Origin: Isoetes taiwanensis
Taxonomy: Eukaryota > Streptophyta > Lycopodiopsida > Isoetales > Isoetaceae
Direction of reading: 5' to 3'
DNA length: 64,000 nucleotides
NCBI GenBank assembly: GCA_021234155.1
Contig: JAJEKV010000012.1
Location: 3,443,638 to 3,507,637 of the forward strand
Positions 34,240-46,399 of this stretch are shown piece after piece; position 1 is the first letter of the stretch, and the number at the start of each line of letters is the position of its first letter. The translations under genes and the position numbers were made by a program. The notes under the pieces were generated by a model, which was not told the origin of the DNA, ran no database searches, and saw nothing but the letters and a program-made list of their open reading frames with translations.

Positions 34240-36000
34240 TTAGATGTAATCTATATTCTAGGATCTCCCCTTTCATAATTATTGCCCTCTTGAATTGATG
34301 GCATCTAAGAAGTTGGTCTGACTTGTTAGATTGCTTCTCTTCACTGGGTCGGATTATTCCTCATATTGTGGAGGTACTTGTCATAAACATGGTTGACGAT
34401 TATCCTATTATTGAATCCTGCTTAGCGAGGTGATCAAGCTCATGAAGAGGTTTCAATAAGTTGGATATCTGCTAACAATTAATGTATATAATTTTAGTAC
34501 TCCATACGTTTTTCTTCCCAATCCTTGAAGTTTTGCTCAATTCTTGGGTCCATCCTTTCGAAAAGAAATGCCAAAAATCTACTCAAAATTTCATCCCAAT
34601 CCCATCATTGGATGTTATCACCCATAATTTTAAGATATTCAACTATCTGATAGGTCCTCTAGCTTGCTGAAAGCTGGTGTAGTCGTTAGTCGTTTGGAGT
34701 AGCAAGATGATAATCCACAATTTTGTTGAAAAATCTGATCTCATTGGATTTGTTGTATAATGATTCATGTACCCTGGTCCTTTGTCGAGCATATTCTGAC
34801 TGTGCTCGTCCTTAATGTTGATGTTGACTACTTTCATGAAAGTTATCCACATTAGTGGGCTTGATGATGTAGTGGGCAACATAAGGTCTCGGTGTCGCAT
34901 CCCCAAAGGCTTGAAGGTAATGTTCTCCACTCTGTAGAATCTTTCATGTCGGCTCATCTGCCTCGGAGGTTACAAGATTTGAGGATGATTCTTCTAACTC
35001 CTGAATTGATATTGTTGTGTTGACCTTGTCGATTCGATTCTTCGTCTTGGCGGTCACATGTTGCTATTATAAGGCTGATGACAATGTTGAGTGCTTTACC
35101 ACTTCTAACTGTGCAACTTCTCTTCCTGAGAGAAGTCTATTTGCATCCATGTGCAGGGATTATAATCTTGACTGATCAATTAGTAATGCTGGTATTTGGT
35201 CCTCCATGTTGCTTCTTCTTGTTGATGTTTGACCTCCAATCTCTAAGGTGGAAGATCGTCATGATCTTGAGATGGTGCTGTCGAGGCTGATGTAGCTGCT
35301 CTGAAGTATCAGGGTTGACAAGGAAGAAGTTGATTGTGGTCTGGTCGTATTCCTATTCCTGAGCAGTCCATCCTCCTTAGCTTGTAACTCCTCCTTAGTC
35401 AAAATATCTTTGCTTGAAATCTAAATGTCATACTATTATGGGTCAGTATATTTGAGATAGTTGCCCTTCCTAGGAGATATGTCCAGTCCCATCTTTTAGA
35501 AATTGTTGATGTGACTAGTCGATGAAGTTATCTGGTTGTTGATGGCGTAACTGTGATATTAGTTGTCGATGTAAGGCCCTTCCTCGAGACAATATGACAG
35601 TTGGAGAATATCCTTGACTAGGAGATGTTCCTCCCCTAATATGATCTATGGCGTAAGTGCCATGATGCCCATTGGCTATTACATAGCCCTTCTTGGCAAC
35701 TCATGTGTCTATCCTTAATGTCTCAATCATCCTTTCTGTAGGTTCCTTTCTATTATTGTGTTCGGGCTCCTCTGCACCCCATCTTGACCTTTACTTTTGC
35801 AGAAGTTTCCTCCATAAGGCCTCTGCCTTCAATTCGTCGATGTTGTCAACTGGCTCCCGTGTCGAGGGCTCGATGATCTGCAATGAAGGTTCCCCCGACC
35901 TATTTGACTGCCCTAAAGTGCACAAGCTAGCTAACACTACCACAACAACAATTCTTTATGTTTACTTACTCTACAATCTCTATATTTATGCCTTTATCCA
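34240..36000 (-). mobile_element. Relic of the element 2 family (element 3)
   Basis: 34,270-34,660 parallels 19,780-20,200 (shared TAGCGAGGTGATCAA, TTCTTCCCAATC); 34,990-35,140 parallels 20,330-20,510 (ATTCTTCRTCTTGGCGG); 35,460-35,900 is a decayed copy of the acidic ORF at 23,255-23,707. The segment equivalent to 20,510-23,000 is missing. No LTR or polymerase is visible. Confidence 0.65.
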
Positions 36001-36475
36001 CTCTAACCCCAAATTACCCCCTTGGCATTTGGCACTTTACAAGGCACTGAGAAGGGTACTTGTGTACTGTTGTGGGGTGGTATAAGGAGACTTACTTTCT
36101 GGGTGTACTTGGTGTGTTGGACTAAATTACCTAGGTAGAATGAATTCCTAGATAATTATCTATGATACAAAGGCGTAGCAGGAGACCTGATGGTGGTGCA
36201 TCTATAACGTATGTTGATGTGTCATACCAACGCGTGACAACAATTTCTAAGCCCTTGGCAACTAGCTGAATTGCTAAGAAAAAAGTTTGATTATACTAGC
36301 TATGTGTAGACAAGAAGACACTTAGCAAGATAAGAACGACAACTAAGTTAAGATGAATGCAGATTTTGTCTCTATCTAGCTTAAGGGCCTTGGTTCTAAC
36401 TCTAAGGGTCTTGGTTATTAATATTATCCAATGTGGTTAAAGCTTAAATTTAATTAAGAATTGTAATTTAAATAT
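36001..36475. other. No recognisable gene
   Basis: AT-rich spacer; nothing supported. Confidence 0.5.
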
Positions 36476-36477
36476 AA

Positions 36478-36660
36478 ACGATGCTTGCTCTCAGTGGTTG
36501 GCACGGGGGGATTTAGAGGGGAGTTCATTCCTGTGGGTGGGAGGTTCGACTCTAGCTATTAATAAAATTGCGTAATAAACGGGAGCAAATCATCGAAATG
36601 AGAGCAAAAGGAATATTCCTTAAAGATTCCTTTATTTTTTACAAAAGGGGTAAAATGAGG
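36478..36660 (+). mobile_element. tRNA-derived SINE-like sequence
   Basis: TTGCTCTCAGTGGTTGG (about 36,483) resembles an RNA polymerase III A box and GGTTCGACTCT (about 36,542) a B box; the spacing of about 50 bases is as in a tRNA or SINE. No acceptor stem closes, so it is not a tRNA gene. AT-rich tail follows; 3' limit uncertain. Confidence 0.5.
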
Positions 36661-36934
36661 TGATTAAAAAAAAGGGTGCATGAAATTGTATTTTGACCCC
36701 CTCCTAATGACTAATTTTTTTATGGAACGACAGAAATGACTTTTTTAAAGTGACACTTTTCCTTGCAAGTAGAATTTTCTTCAAGTATATTTTCAGAGAA
36801 AACCACCAATTTAAGAGGGTATAATATTTAACAAGAATTTGAAGTAAAGCTTGTAACTAAAATTGTAGTATTCTCAAAATGTGAAGATGAAATCTTCATA
36901 TTCACATGCAAAATTTACAGTCTTTTTTTAAGAC

Positions 36935-37297
36935 TCAGTTATGTACAAAAGTATGAGGAGTGATGAGAGAGGGATCCAGCACATCATCATATTCATTTAT
37001 GCCATCCTCCTCACCTTCATTTTTTTCACTGTCACTCGAGGAAGTGCTTGAGTTGTCTTCCTCATCACTATCAACAGATGGTGAAGCATTGCCACCACCA
37101 CTCCCTCCTTCATCCTCTTCCTCGTAATTACAAGCCTTTTTAAGCAAATTGATAGTCCTCTGGCGTAGACGATTGTTAGATTTCAATTTCTCAGCAACAA
37201 TCGGCTTTTCCTTTTGCCTTCTGGCTTCCCCTTTTTGCCTTCCGGCCTGCCTCCTGTCACAGGCCGTCGCCCTTCTCTTGTTGGAGCTCCTGCACAC
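36935..37297 (-). CDS. Hypothetical charged protein, possibly a C-terminal fragment
   Basis: A 120-residue frame: the first 60 residues are very basic (Arg, Lys, Gln) with a short helix (NNRLRQRTINLLKKA), the next 40 very acidic with Glu, Asp and Ser runs, and the end is DDVLDPSLITPHTFVHN. Such a basic-acidic tail occurs in chromatin or nucleolar proteins and in some transposases, but there is no domain to name. No intact upstream exon seen. Could be a chance frame. Confidence 0.3.
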   Translation of the reverse strand: MCRSSNKRRATACDRRQAGRQKGEARRQKEKPIVAEKLKSNNRLRQRTINLLKKACNYEEEDEGGSGGGNASPSVDSDEEDNSSTSSSDSEKNEGEEDGINEYDDVLDPSLITPHTFVHN

Positions 37298-37439
37298 ATG
37301 GCCAGGCCACGTGGTAGCAGGGTGATCCTGCTGGCTTAGATCCGGTAGCCCAGGTCTAGCCCAGGCCCGTTAGTCCACACTCCCGGAGGAGCAGATAGGT
37401 GGCATCCCCGCTTTAAGGCGTGCTCACCTTTTAAGGCGC

Positions 37440-40400
37440 CCTGGTTTTATAACCCCTTACGTTTATAACCTTAATAACTTACGTTCATACTATATACATA
37501 TACCACATATTTACATGACAATAATGCATTTGATCGTTCCTTAGCTAAATCGCTCCCTTGATTTCCATTGTTGATAGTTCTTCCTAGCCTACATTAGATT
37601 TTCCCCCTGTTGTCTTACCATAGATTGGCATGCATTTTGCAGCTTTCTAACCCAGAGCAGGAACCCATTGAGCTTTTCTAGTCCAGAGCGGGAACCCCAT
37701 TGAGTCTGACTTTTCCGCGATAGTACTTGGAAACATATTCTTCAGATTACTCATCTCTTCACCATGTGCTTAGCGTGTTCGAATTTCCATTTATATTTAG
37801 ATCGAGTTTCAACTAACCGACACTTAGTTATTATTTTATGCTTTTCCATTTATACTTAGATCGAGTTTTATAACTAACCTGCACTTCTAGTCTTTTATGC
37901 TTTTTTGTCGTTGTATCTGGAGCATTGGCTTTGCATGAGATCTTGCTTGCAGATGGACCGGCTACAACATCGATACTCTCCGCATTTTTGGCTTCCTCGA
38001 TTTAGAGAGATATTGGCGGCCTATTGCAAATTTGCTTACCCCTCCTATCCGTAATCCTCAGCTTTACCTATCTTTTAGTGGTTTCGACCTCGACTCTCCA
38101 AGGGCGCCCCTCGTGCATGGACAGCCCCGATATTTTGGTGCTCACACTTCAAGAAGGGTCATTCCATTCTTGTAATATTCCTATTTATTTGTGTAGATAT
38201 TAGTGCAGCATCTCAACGTCCACTCGACCACACATGGATTTCGGGCTTGACTTCGACTCTGATACCTCAGCTCATAGTCCAACCTTTTCGTTTCCTCGAC
38301 TTCCACTTCCTTTCTTTCGTTGGCATCCGATTCTTTCTCGCCAGTTTGTCTATTCTTATGGTTATTTTTTCTCGTCTATCGAACCTCTCTCTCCCAACCA
38401 CCCCTCCTTCCCCGGGGCTCCTCCATTTATAAGGTTTAACTTTACTTTCTAACAATGTTTTGGGATTTATTTCTCTTAACCTCTAACTTTTTCTTTGGTA
38501 GAAGTGTATTTTTTCAAACGATTTATATCTTTATGTGGCTAACACTCATCCATTTGGGCATTTGTGCCTCAGGTTATAACCTTCATTTTTTATGCATTCA
38601 TCTTAGCCCCTTAGAGGGAATTCATTTGAAATGGACATTCTTCACATTTCTCATGCATTCGTGTATTTGGCTTGTCGTTGGCTCTTTTGTACACCGTAGG
38701 TTTAGGTATTCATATTGTCGGAAGTATCATTCTATTTTGTAGGCTATATTTTTCATCCCCCTCGCATTGAGCTTTGCTCTTAGTACTTATTTACCATTGC
38801 TCTGTTATTTGGGCTTGCATTTTTAGTTATCATGCGAGGTGTTTCTTTGTTGTCTTATACTTCATTATTCTTATGAACGTCATTTGACTTTCCTTTCCAG
38901 CCTCCTCTGGCCCATGTCCTTTTGTCTTTGTTTTTGCTCGTGTTGCTTTATTGCCCTTCAGTTTAATGCTCCATCGTTCGTTAAGGTTTTCCATTTCTCT
39001 TGGGACTTTTCGGCTTATTGAGTGTTCACCTTTATTTTTGTATTTTTGCCAACATGTTATGTGATTGTGGAGTTTTTATAGATATCAATTGGCTCTCTCC
39101 TTTTCTGTTTTTTGTATGCCTATCCATCTCCTCACTACGTTTTTGTCTCTTATCTCTATGCATCACTGACAATACATTACCGCTCCTTATCTTCCACCTT
39201 GGTTTGTCCTCATCCACATAGCTACCTATAACCACCTCTCATTTCCTTCCCTAACAATTAATTCCTCATGTGGGGATTAACTCGATTTTTCCTAGATGCA
39301 TGTATGTGGATGTTTTTCCATTTTTTCTATATAGGATTGGTTATGGGGTCATATACGATTTTGGACCCATTTTAGCTGCTCCATTGTTGGTTATTCAATT
39401 TGATCCAGAGACATTTTTTCCTTTCTTCGGTAACTTTGATACTCATCTTCTCGAGCATGTTTTTCCCGCGATTGGCTTGACATCTTTTAGAAGCGTTCCA
39501 CTTCGTATGTTGGCATGCATAGTTTTCTCCACTACGCTTGTGCACCATATTTATCCTTTGAAGCCTATTCACCTCGTTGGTTTAGACTTCATGTAGTATT
39601 TTCATATTGTATATCCTTTCCTTGATTTTTCAGTTATGGGGAGCTTCGTCCATTATTTTGTCTTGCTCACTCGATCATTTTTCGTATTCTGCTTTTTGTC
39701 GGTATATAATCTGATGTGGTTTTGGGGATTATAGCGTTGTTCATGTTGTTAGTATGGCGATCGTGTTTTACACTTTCTCTGGCGGTTGAGCTCTTGTCTG
39801 TGGTTATTGTTGATTTGTTCATTGGCTAGCATTCCTCTTTTCTCGTATTTATGCTTGGGCTTAAAACATAACTTTGTTGTCTTTTTCGGGGACTTCATTT
39901 TTAGCTCGCTATCATTATTGTGCTACCATTATACATCATATTTGCTATTTAGCTATATTTGGACACAAATTTCTGTTTATCATGTTTTTTCTTCCACCCG
40001 CTGGGTGATGCTTTTCTCCACCCCCCGGGTGATGCTATCCTCTCTTTTTCACGAATTGTTGATTTTTCCTCATTTCTAATCGCTCACATCAATTTGAGTG
40101 CTTGTCGTTGTGCAGCTTGCCGCTTCACCATTTTGCACGTTCTTGTTCTCCTTAACGCTAATGGGTGCCTTCTACATGTTCCAATTCTTCTCGCGCTCAC
40201 GGTCATTGGCGCTCCTCTTCGTCTCACCCTCACTACGTGCTTCGTGACCCGACTCAACACCTGGCTCGGCATTTATTCCTAACTTTTCAGGCATTTTTTG
40301 TATGGTCCTAAGTTACTTATGAAAGTGTTTTCCTCTTAGGTTGTTCTAATGTGTGTCCTTCAATTGGTTTGAAATTTCTTTAGGAGGATGCGCGAGCATT

Positions 40401-41876
40401 TGCCTTTTTAACTTATGGGTGCATTTGCGTGGTTTTAACTTGATCATTAGAGGGTTTTCTATCGGGTATGTTTTTGCACATGTATATTGTTTTTAGAATA
40501 TGAGGTGAATCTCACTCTGCTAGCCTGACCAGACCTTGGCTCTCTTAATATTTACCTTCACTCTTTTATTCTTGTTCCAGACCATTTCACAGACCTTCTG
40601 CACTTCTTTGCTAGGTACTTCTATTTGATGCCACCCTCATTTTGCTTCTGGACCTTCCTCGTGACTTTTGACTTTGTGCTAATATGTCTGCCACCTCTAA
40701 CTTTACCTCATCTCTCCTCTAACTTTATCTCACCCCTCGTTGCTATTCATATTGCCGCATCCCTTCCTCGCTCCAAAGGTCCTATTCTTTTCCTTATGAC
40801 CTCTCCTTTAACACTATCATTTGTTGTTCCACATTCACATCTTATTTAACAACTGGGTTGCATTGTATTTTTGTCGCCAGTACGTTTTATTTGGCAAATT
40901 CTAGTTTGACGTCGTGTTCTTGCAGTTCTTTACTATTCTAGGTTTTTTCGGCGCTATCATTCTATATCATTGGTATATTTGCTATTTGGCTTTCTCTGGA
41001 TATGATGCATATTGCGTTTAGCACCGCCTTGAGATTTTGCGACATGGGTTTCTATTGGATCATCTTTCCTTTTTTATGCTTCTCTTTGTCTTGATGGGGA
41101 GTCTCTTACGTTGAACATTGTATACAAGGTGTTATATTAGGCACATTCTAGTTTTGTGCATGGTGCTGGTTCTACCTGATTCTAGTTATCTCGAGAAATT
41201 CATTTCTAGCTGTCTCTTGAGGGCTTTTTGCACTTGTAGTGGATCTTTTTCTATTTTGGTATGATTATTATATATCATGGGCCTATTTGCTATTTAACTT
41301 CATCTGGCTATGATGCATATTGTGTTTGGCACCGCATTGAGATTTTGTGACATGGGTTTCTATTGGATCATCTTTCCTTTTTATGCTTCTCTTTATCTAG
41401 ATGTGGAGTGTCTTACGTTGTTGTACACAAGGTGTTATCTTGGGCACATTCTAATGGCCACTTTTAGTTTGTTTCGTGTTCTTGACGTTCTTTTTTATGG
41501 TTTTACATTGATGCTTATCTTTCTCTATCCAGGTGATGCTGTTTATTTCCACCTCGAGGGTGACGCATATTTCTTTTTACATGATTGTTATCCACCCGTT
41601 GGGTGACGCTTTTCTCCACCCTATGGGTGATGCTATCTTCACGTACGGGTGCTGCTGTTTATTTCCACCTCGAGGGTGACGCATATATCTTTTTCCCTAA
41701 TTGTTTTCCACCCGTTGGGTGATGCTGTTCTCCACCCTATTGGGTGATGCTCTTCTTTTTTCTACTACATGTTGGATTTTCTCTAACCATTCATGGTGTT
41801 TTTTTTTTTTTAGAGTTCTTTGTGTTGCTTGCAGGTTTTACACCATCGGCTTATAGTTGAGGAAGTTCTCTGGTAG
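37440..41876 (+). mobile_element. T-rich, internally duplicated repeat region
   Basis: A long T-rich stretch with many short + frames rich in Phe, Leu and Ser, none with a recognisable domain. Internal duplications: ATTTATAYTTAGATCGAGTTT at 37,790 and 37,852; a block of about 190 bases at 40,985-41,175 repeated at 41,290-41,475; and CACCCGYTGGGTGAYGCT phrases at about 39,998, 41,590 and 41,710. It runs directly into the tandem-unit element ending at 42,479 and probably includes a longer, decayed unit of it. Confidence 0.4.
39995..41760. repeat. Repeated small hairpins CACCC-NNN-GGGTG
   Basis: CACCCGCTGGGTGATGCT, CACCCGTTGGGTGACGCT, CACCCTATGGGTGATGCT and CACCTCGAGGGTGACGCA variants occur in clusters at 39,995-40,035 and 41,545-41,755. 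Each is a 4-5 base stem with a tri- or tetranucleotide loop followed by a GAYGCW box. Confidence 0.85.
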
Positions 41877-42479
41877 TCGGCCGGTTTTGTGTCTCTTGCG
41901 AGTCCCTTCCCAGAATAGCATCGATCCGAGCCATCGGATCGCCATTCTGGGAAGGGACGAGCTACTATATAAGGCGATTTCCTCTTTCAGGCCGGTTATC
42001 GGCGTCTTCTCACAGCAGCTCTTCTTCTATTCTCGTTGCTTCCCTCCCTTCCCGCCCTGCTACGTGGGGGCATGAGTTTGCTTTTCTCTAACCATTCACG
42101 AGTGTTTTTTAGGGATTCCTTGTGTTGCTTGCAGGCTTGCGCCGTCTTCTGGGGTCGTGCTCTATTTTGTGTTCGCCATCAACCCATCTCCTTCGGTTTT
42201 TCAGGCAACACATTCAAGGTTGTTGGCGACCATCTCTCATTAGGGTTTTCCTCGAAAACCCGAAAGGGCGGGGTTTTTTATCCCAATGAGAAGTTGTCGC
42301 CATTACCCTTCTATATTGCCTGTGCACATTTCTTTTTACGGGGTAGTCCAATATTGTTCCTATGGTCGGCTACCCCTCTCTATTCTTCAAAACATTGTAT
42401 ACTGCTGCTGTGATGAATGACAAGCCTATCTATATCAATCGGCCAGTTTTGTGTCTCTTGCGAGTCCCTTCCCAGAATA
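41877..42479 (+). mobile_element. Tandem-unit short retroelement with terminal direct repeats
   Basis: A 41-base block starting TCGGCCGGTTTTGTGTCTCT occurs at 41,877-41,917 and 42,439-42,479 with one mismatch. The first copy runs into a hairpin (arms 41,905-41,919 and 41,943-41,957; inner arms CGATCCG/CGGATCG). A conserved 3' stem-loop lies at 42,200-42,310. Homologous organisation occurs on the - strand at 60,010-61,058, where the terminal block also recurs, so the repeats belong to the element and are not a target duplication. No protein is encoded; it looks non-autonomous. Confidence 0.7.
42200..42310 (+). ncRNA. Conserved 3' stem-loop in the tandem-unit element
   Basis: CCCGAAAGGGCGGGG then TTTTTTATCCC, enclosed by TCTCATT/AATGAGA and an outer GGCGAC/GTCGCC stem. 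The core matches 19,300-19,395 and 60,195-60,290 while the outer stems differ in sequence but keep pairing. Confidence 0.65.
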
Positions 42480-42544
42480 TAATAGTTAAATTAATTTTTG
42501 TCAAATAAAAACATACACAGGCTCCAAGAGAAATCAGAACCGTA

Positions 42545-42555
42545 CTCTGATACCA
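42545..42555 (-). promoter_or_regulatory. Primer-binding site of a - strand LTR element
   Basis: CTCTGATACCA on + is TGGTATCAGAG on -, the initiator-tRNA primer site. An LTR would extend rightward from about 42,560, but its limits are not visible and almost no interior remains on the left, where the tandem-unit element ends at 42,479. Confidence 0.6.
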
Positions 42556-43740
42556 CTTATTACGAACCAAAGGTTAGCCAATAATCAAAATATCAAACAT
42601 CTAGTAAACCAACACTAAAACGTTAAAGATTCTCAAAACCAGGCCTTTAGCCCAAAGCTCTCCACCCAACCGGACCACTCAGCTAGCAATATCAGCTAGC
42701 AATATCAGGCTGGAATATAAAGACAATAAGGCATATCTGACAATCAGTTTCCTCTTGTAGCTCCTTTCTCGAGCTAGTAGCCCTCAATATGATACACCAA
42801 GAGTAAGGTTCTAGTCTAGGATAATAACATGATCTTAAACAAGAACAACAAAAGCTCTAGGAAAAAGATAATGGCTTTCTAGGAATCAGATTCAAGAGTG
42901 AATGAGTAAACACCAGGACGAGTGCCACAATTACGACATCATGGACATCTTGTATTTGTATTTTGTGTCTTTAGCTCAAGATTTAGGGCCCCACGCAGAC
43001 CTGATAACGCGGAAGATAGATTTCAGAAAATGGACAGAAACATACTCAACAAGGCACTGCAACTCTTTACCCACTTTGTCTATAAACATTCGGCTTCTTC
43101 GAGTACTTATTCTCAAATTGGAACTCACAAATCCGCCTGCACAAATGCTCATTTTGCATGCATGCAAAGTAAATTGCATCTTAACTATTGTTCATAATTG
43201 CCACTCCACTTAAAAAATATCCCGTATTCAAGGCTTCCAAGTTGAGCTTAGCCCAAAACCAATCTCAGCCTTCAAATATTACCTCTCCCATAATCTTGCC
43301 TTCAAGTTGAAAAATAGTAAGCATATGTCGTTCATCACATCCATCCCTAGGGTTTGCCCTTCTTATGAACAAAGAAATACTGAATATGGAATATTTCGAA
43401 GGCATTGTTACATACTTTGTGAAGCAAACTTAAGTTGCACACATCATGGATTTCTTTGAGGCGCTGCCATGCATGATAATTAATCCTGCCAATCCAGCCT
43501 AAATTTCTGGTCTAAAAAACAGTTCAACTTCAGTAAAAATGTAAGGAAACAGACAAGCAGTTGGAATAGCAGATGAATTCCTCACCCTTAATGGGTGCGA
43601 AGGAAAGTGAACAACAAATGGGATAGGAGATGAATAAAATAGCCACCTTTTTTCATCCCTTTGAACAATGGTTACTCTTTGATTCATTTTGCCAACAATT
43701 GCCAAGTTGAAACTACCAGCCCCCTTGACGTATTAAAGAA
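42556..43740 (-). other. Possible LTR then spacer; no gene recognised
   Basis: The first several hundred bases right of the primer site may be an LTR (no partner in the window). The small frames at 42,902-43,213 and 43,499-43,705 resemble nothing. Nothing else supported. Confidence 0.35.
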
Positions 43741-43754
43741 AGGATTTCACTCTT

Positions 43755-45980
43755 CAACTCACCTTAACCTCGTTTAGAAAGCCATCTTGTGCATGAAATT
43801 GAAGTGCCTTCTCTACTGCCCATTTCCTTTTTTCTGCATCAGAATAAATGTAGCAAGCATCAATTAATGCCATCCACGATGCGCTAGAAGCTAAAAGTGT
43901 CACGCTCTCAATTAAGTCACAAGCCTCATCCAACCATGACATTCGACCAAGATGATCAATCAAACAAACTGTTCCACCGTTGGTTTGAACTTGAGCATGC
44001 CAAAATGAATCAATGACATCCTTCATCCAGCAGGCCAGAATGGCTACATCCAGAAGGAATACTAACAATGGTCACATTATCCGCTAACCAGCCTTTGAGG
44101 AACATTTGTTGGAACATCCCCAGAGCCTTTTTAGCATCTCCATGGTGGGAAAAGGCTACAGTTATGGAAGTCCATGTGAACCTATCTGGCACTAAAATTT
44201 CTTGAAACACCACCTCTAAACTGCTTAAATCTCCACATTTGGCATACATATTTATCAGGGAAGTAATCACAGTAGTGTCAGATGCAAATCCTCTGGCTAC
44301 AACAAATTTATGCACCTTCTTACCTTCCTTAAGGGCTGCTTGGTCGGAACATGCATCAAGAAGACAAATGAAGGTGATCTTATCTGGTCGTATTGATTCT
44401 TGTTGCATCTGGTCAAAAACTTGGAGGGACTTGATAAGTTGTCCGTGGCGACCATAAGCTGCAATCATAGCATTAAATGATACCACATTGCGCTGGGGCA
44501 CTTGCTCAAAAACTTGGTTGGCCTCCTTTAAGCTTGCATGTTCTGCATATGCAACAATTAAAGCATTCCATGCAACAATTTCCTTCTCAGGCATTTGTTC
44601 AAATATTCTAGTTGCAACATCTAAATTACCACATTTTCCATACACGTTGACAAGATTAGATCCAGTAGCAAGTTCTACCTCGATGCCTATACAGACAATA
44701 AGGCTATGTATCCGATTGCCCTTTGTTAGGGAACCCGTGCTGGAACATACTTCAAGGATGCTTATGAAAGTAAACTTGTTTGGTTTTAATGCATAACTCA
44801 ACTTCTCAAACACTTCAAAAGCCTTGTCAAAATATTCAAGCTGTGTGTATACCATAAGTAATCCATTCCAGGCAACAACATTCTTGTTTTGGCATAAAAC
44901 TGAAGAGTTTTATAGCTTCATCAAAATTTCAATCTTGTGCATATGCAGCAATTAAGGAATTCCAAGAAACTGCGGTGCGTTCAGGCATTTGTTGAAAAAG
45001 TTGAAGAGCAGTGTTATAATCGCCTTGTCGGGCATGAGCAGCAATCATTGAGTTCCATGAAAGTGCATCAGGGTCCTGCATTTTGTCAAACATGATTTGT
45101 GCCTCGTGTAGGCAACCACATTTGCTATACATGTTAATGATAGCAGTCCCAACAATAACATCAGATTCGAACTGATTAGATAATATTACTGTGTATGTAC
45201 TTCACTTCAGCATGACTACATGCACCAAGAATGGCAAGAAAAGTGATCCTGTCAACTTTTATGCCTTCAACTTGCATCTGATAGCACAACTGAATGGCCT
45301 CCAAGGGTATTCCATGATGCGATATTTTTCTGAGGCATTTAATTGAAGACTTGAAAAGCCTCTACAACCCGCCCATGGTTAGCCAAAACTGAGATTATAA
45401 TATTTCCAGGAACGAAATCCTTTGTGGGCATTTTCTCGTAAGTCTCCTGAACCTCATCTAGCATTCCACATTAAGCATATTCAGAAAGAATGATATTCCA
45501 AGTACTTATATTCCATTCAGGCATTTCTTCAAATAATTCAAAGGCTCTTTCCATCTCCCCAGATCGAACATATGCAGCAATCATGATGTTCCAAGTGATC
45601 ACATCTTTGACAGGAACGCTCCTAAAAAATTCAAATGCGTTCTCGACACAACCATGATGAACATGCATGCCCATCATGATATTCCAGGAGAAGAAATTTG
45701 GTCTAGGGATCCTCTCAAATACCAGATAAGCGTCCAGCAAATATCCACACTTACCATACATCTGGATGAGAAGATTAGAAAACAGCGTAGTCATACTTCA
45801 CAACAAGAGAATGAACCCTTTTGCCTTGCGGTAATGCTTGTGCAGATGTGACATACCTTTAATGAACAAATAATGCCTTCTCTATCTAATTTTTCTTCGC
45901 AGAACCTGTGTTCCGGCTCAGTACAAGGGCTGTAAGGTGTCCTCCCTGAGAGGTTAGGAGACATTGCAGTGCCCATCAAA
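43755..45980 (-). pseudogene. PLS-class pentatricopeptide-repeat protein pseudogene
   Basis: Read leftward from about 45,980: an N-terminal stretch, GKRVHSLVVK, then repeat after repeat of the PPR pattern, such as LLIQMYGKCGYLLDAYLVFE, DVITWNIMIAAYVRSGEM, NVVSFNAMIAAYGRHGQ and DTTVITSLINMYAKCGDLSS, alternating 31-36 residue P, L and S types. The end (LIDHLGRMSWLDEACDLI ... EKRKWAVEKALQF) is the E-type tail. Such proteins bind organellar RNA, usually for editing or processing. Lesions: a frameshift near 45,790, a stop at 45,471, heavy damage at 45,130-45,470 and 44,856-44,930, and a frame change near 44,010-44,068. The longest open piece is 281 residues (44,010-44,855). No DYW domain follows. 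Clear family, clearly broken. Confidence 0.92.
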
Positions 45981-45989
45981 TTGTTGAAT

Positions 45990-46320
45990 TTCTGAGGATC
46001 CTGTTCTCTGGGGACTACTCAAATGATTAACCCTGACCACGAATTTAGCATTAAGTCTATCACATTTGTTGAATTTGTGAGCATCATGTATTCTCGGGAA
46101 TAAATGATTAACACTGACCAAGAATTTAGCATTTGAAGATCGACACTGCAGTGCCCATCGCCAGGTCGTTGAACTTCGACTGCGAATTTGGGTTGGAAAA
46201 AAAAAATTGGATTTGAGATCCACCCGAGGGTGGGATGCCTTAACCACATGTAGGAAAGCCCGAATCCACCCGAGGGTGGGATGCCTTAACCACATGTAGG
46301 AAAGCCCGAAGGCTGTTCCC
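45990..46320. repeat. Local duplications upstream of the PPR relic
   Basis: A unit of about 53 bases containing GGTGGGATGCCTTAACCACA is repeated at about 46,221 and 46,273. ATGATTAACMCTGACCAMGA occurs at 46,022 and 46,105, and CTGCAGTGCCCATC at 45,965 (variant) and 46,147. Confidence 0.8.
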
Positions 46321-46399
46321 GTCCTTATTGAGGGAGATGCTAACCTTCTCTCCACTCTTCGAACACAAAAAATTGTTTTGAGACTTACTTATAAATGGC

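Noticed and set aside
36478-36560. Possible tRNA gene
   Set aside because: A- and B-box-like sequences are present but acceptor, D and anticodon stems do not pair.
41877-42479. Reading the 41-base direct repeat as a target-site duplication
   Set aside because: The same end block recurs in the homologous element at 60,010-61,058, so it belongs to the element.
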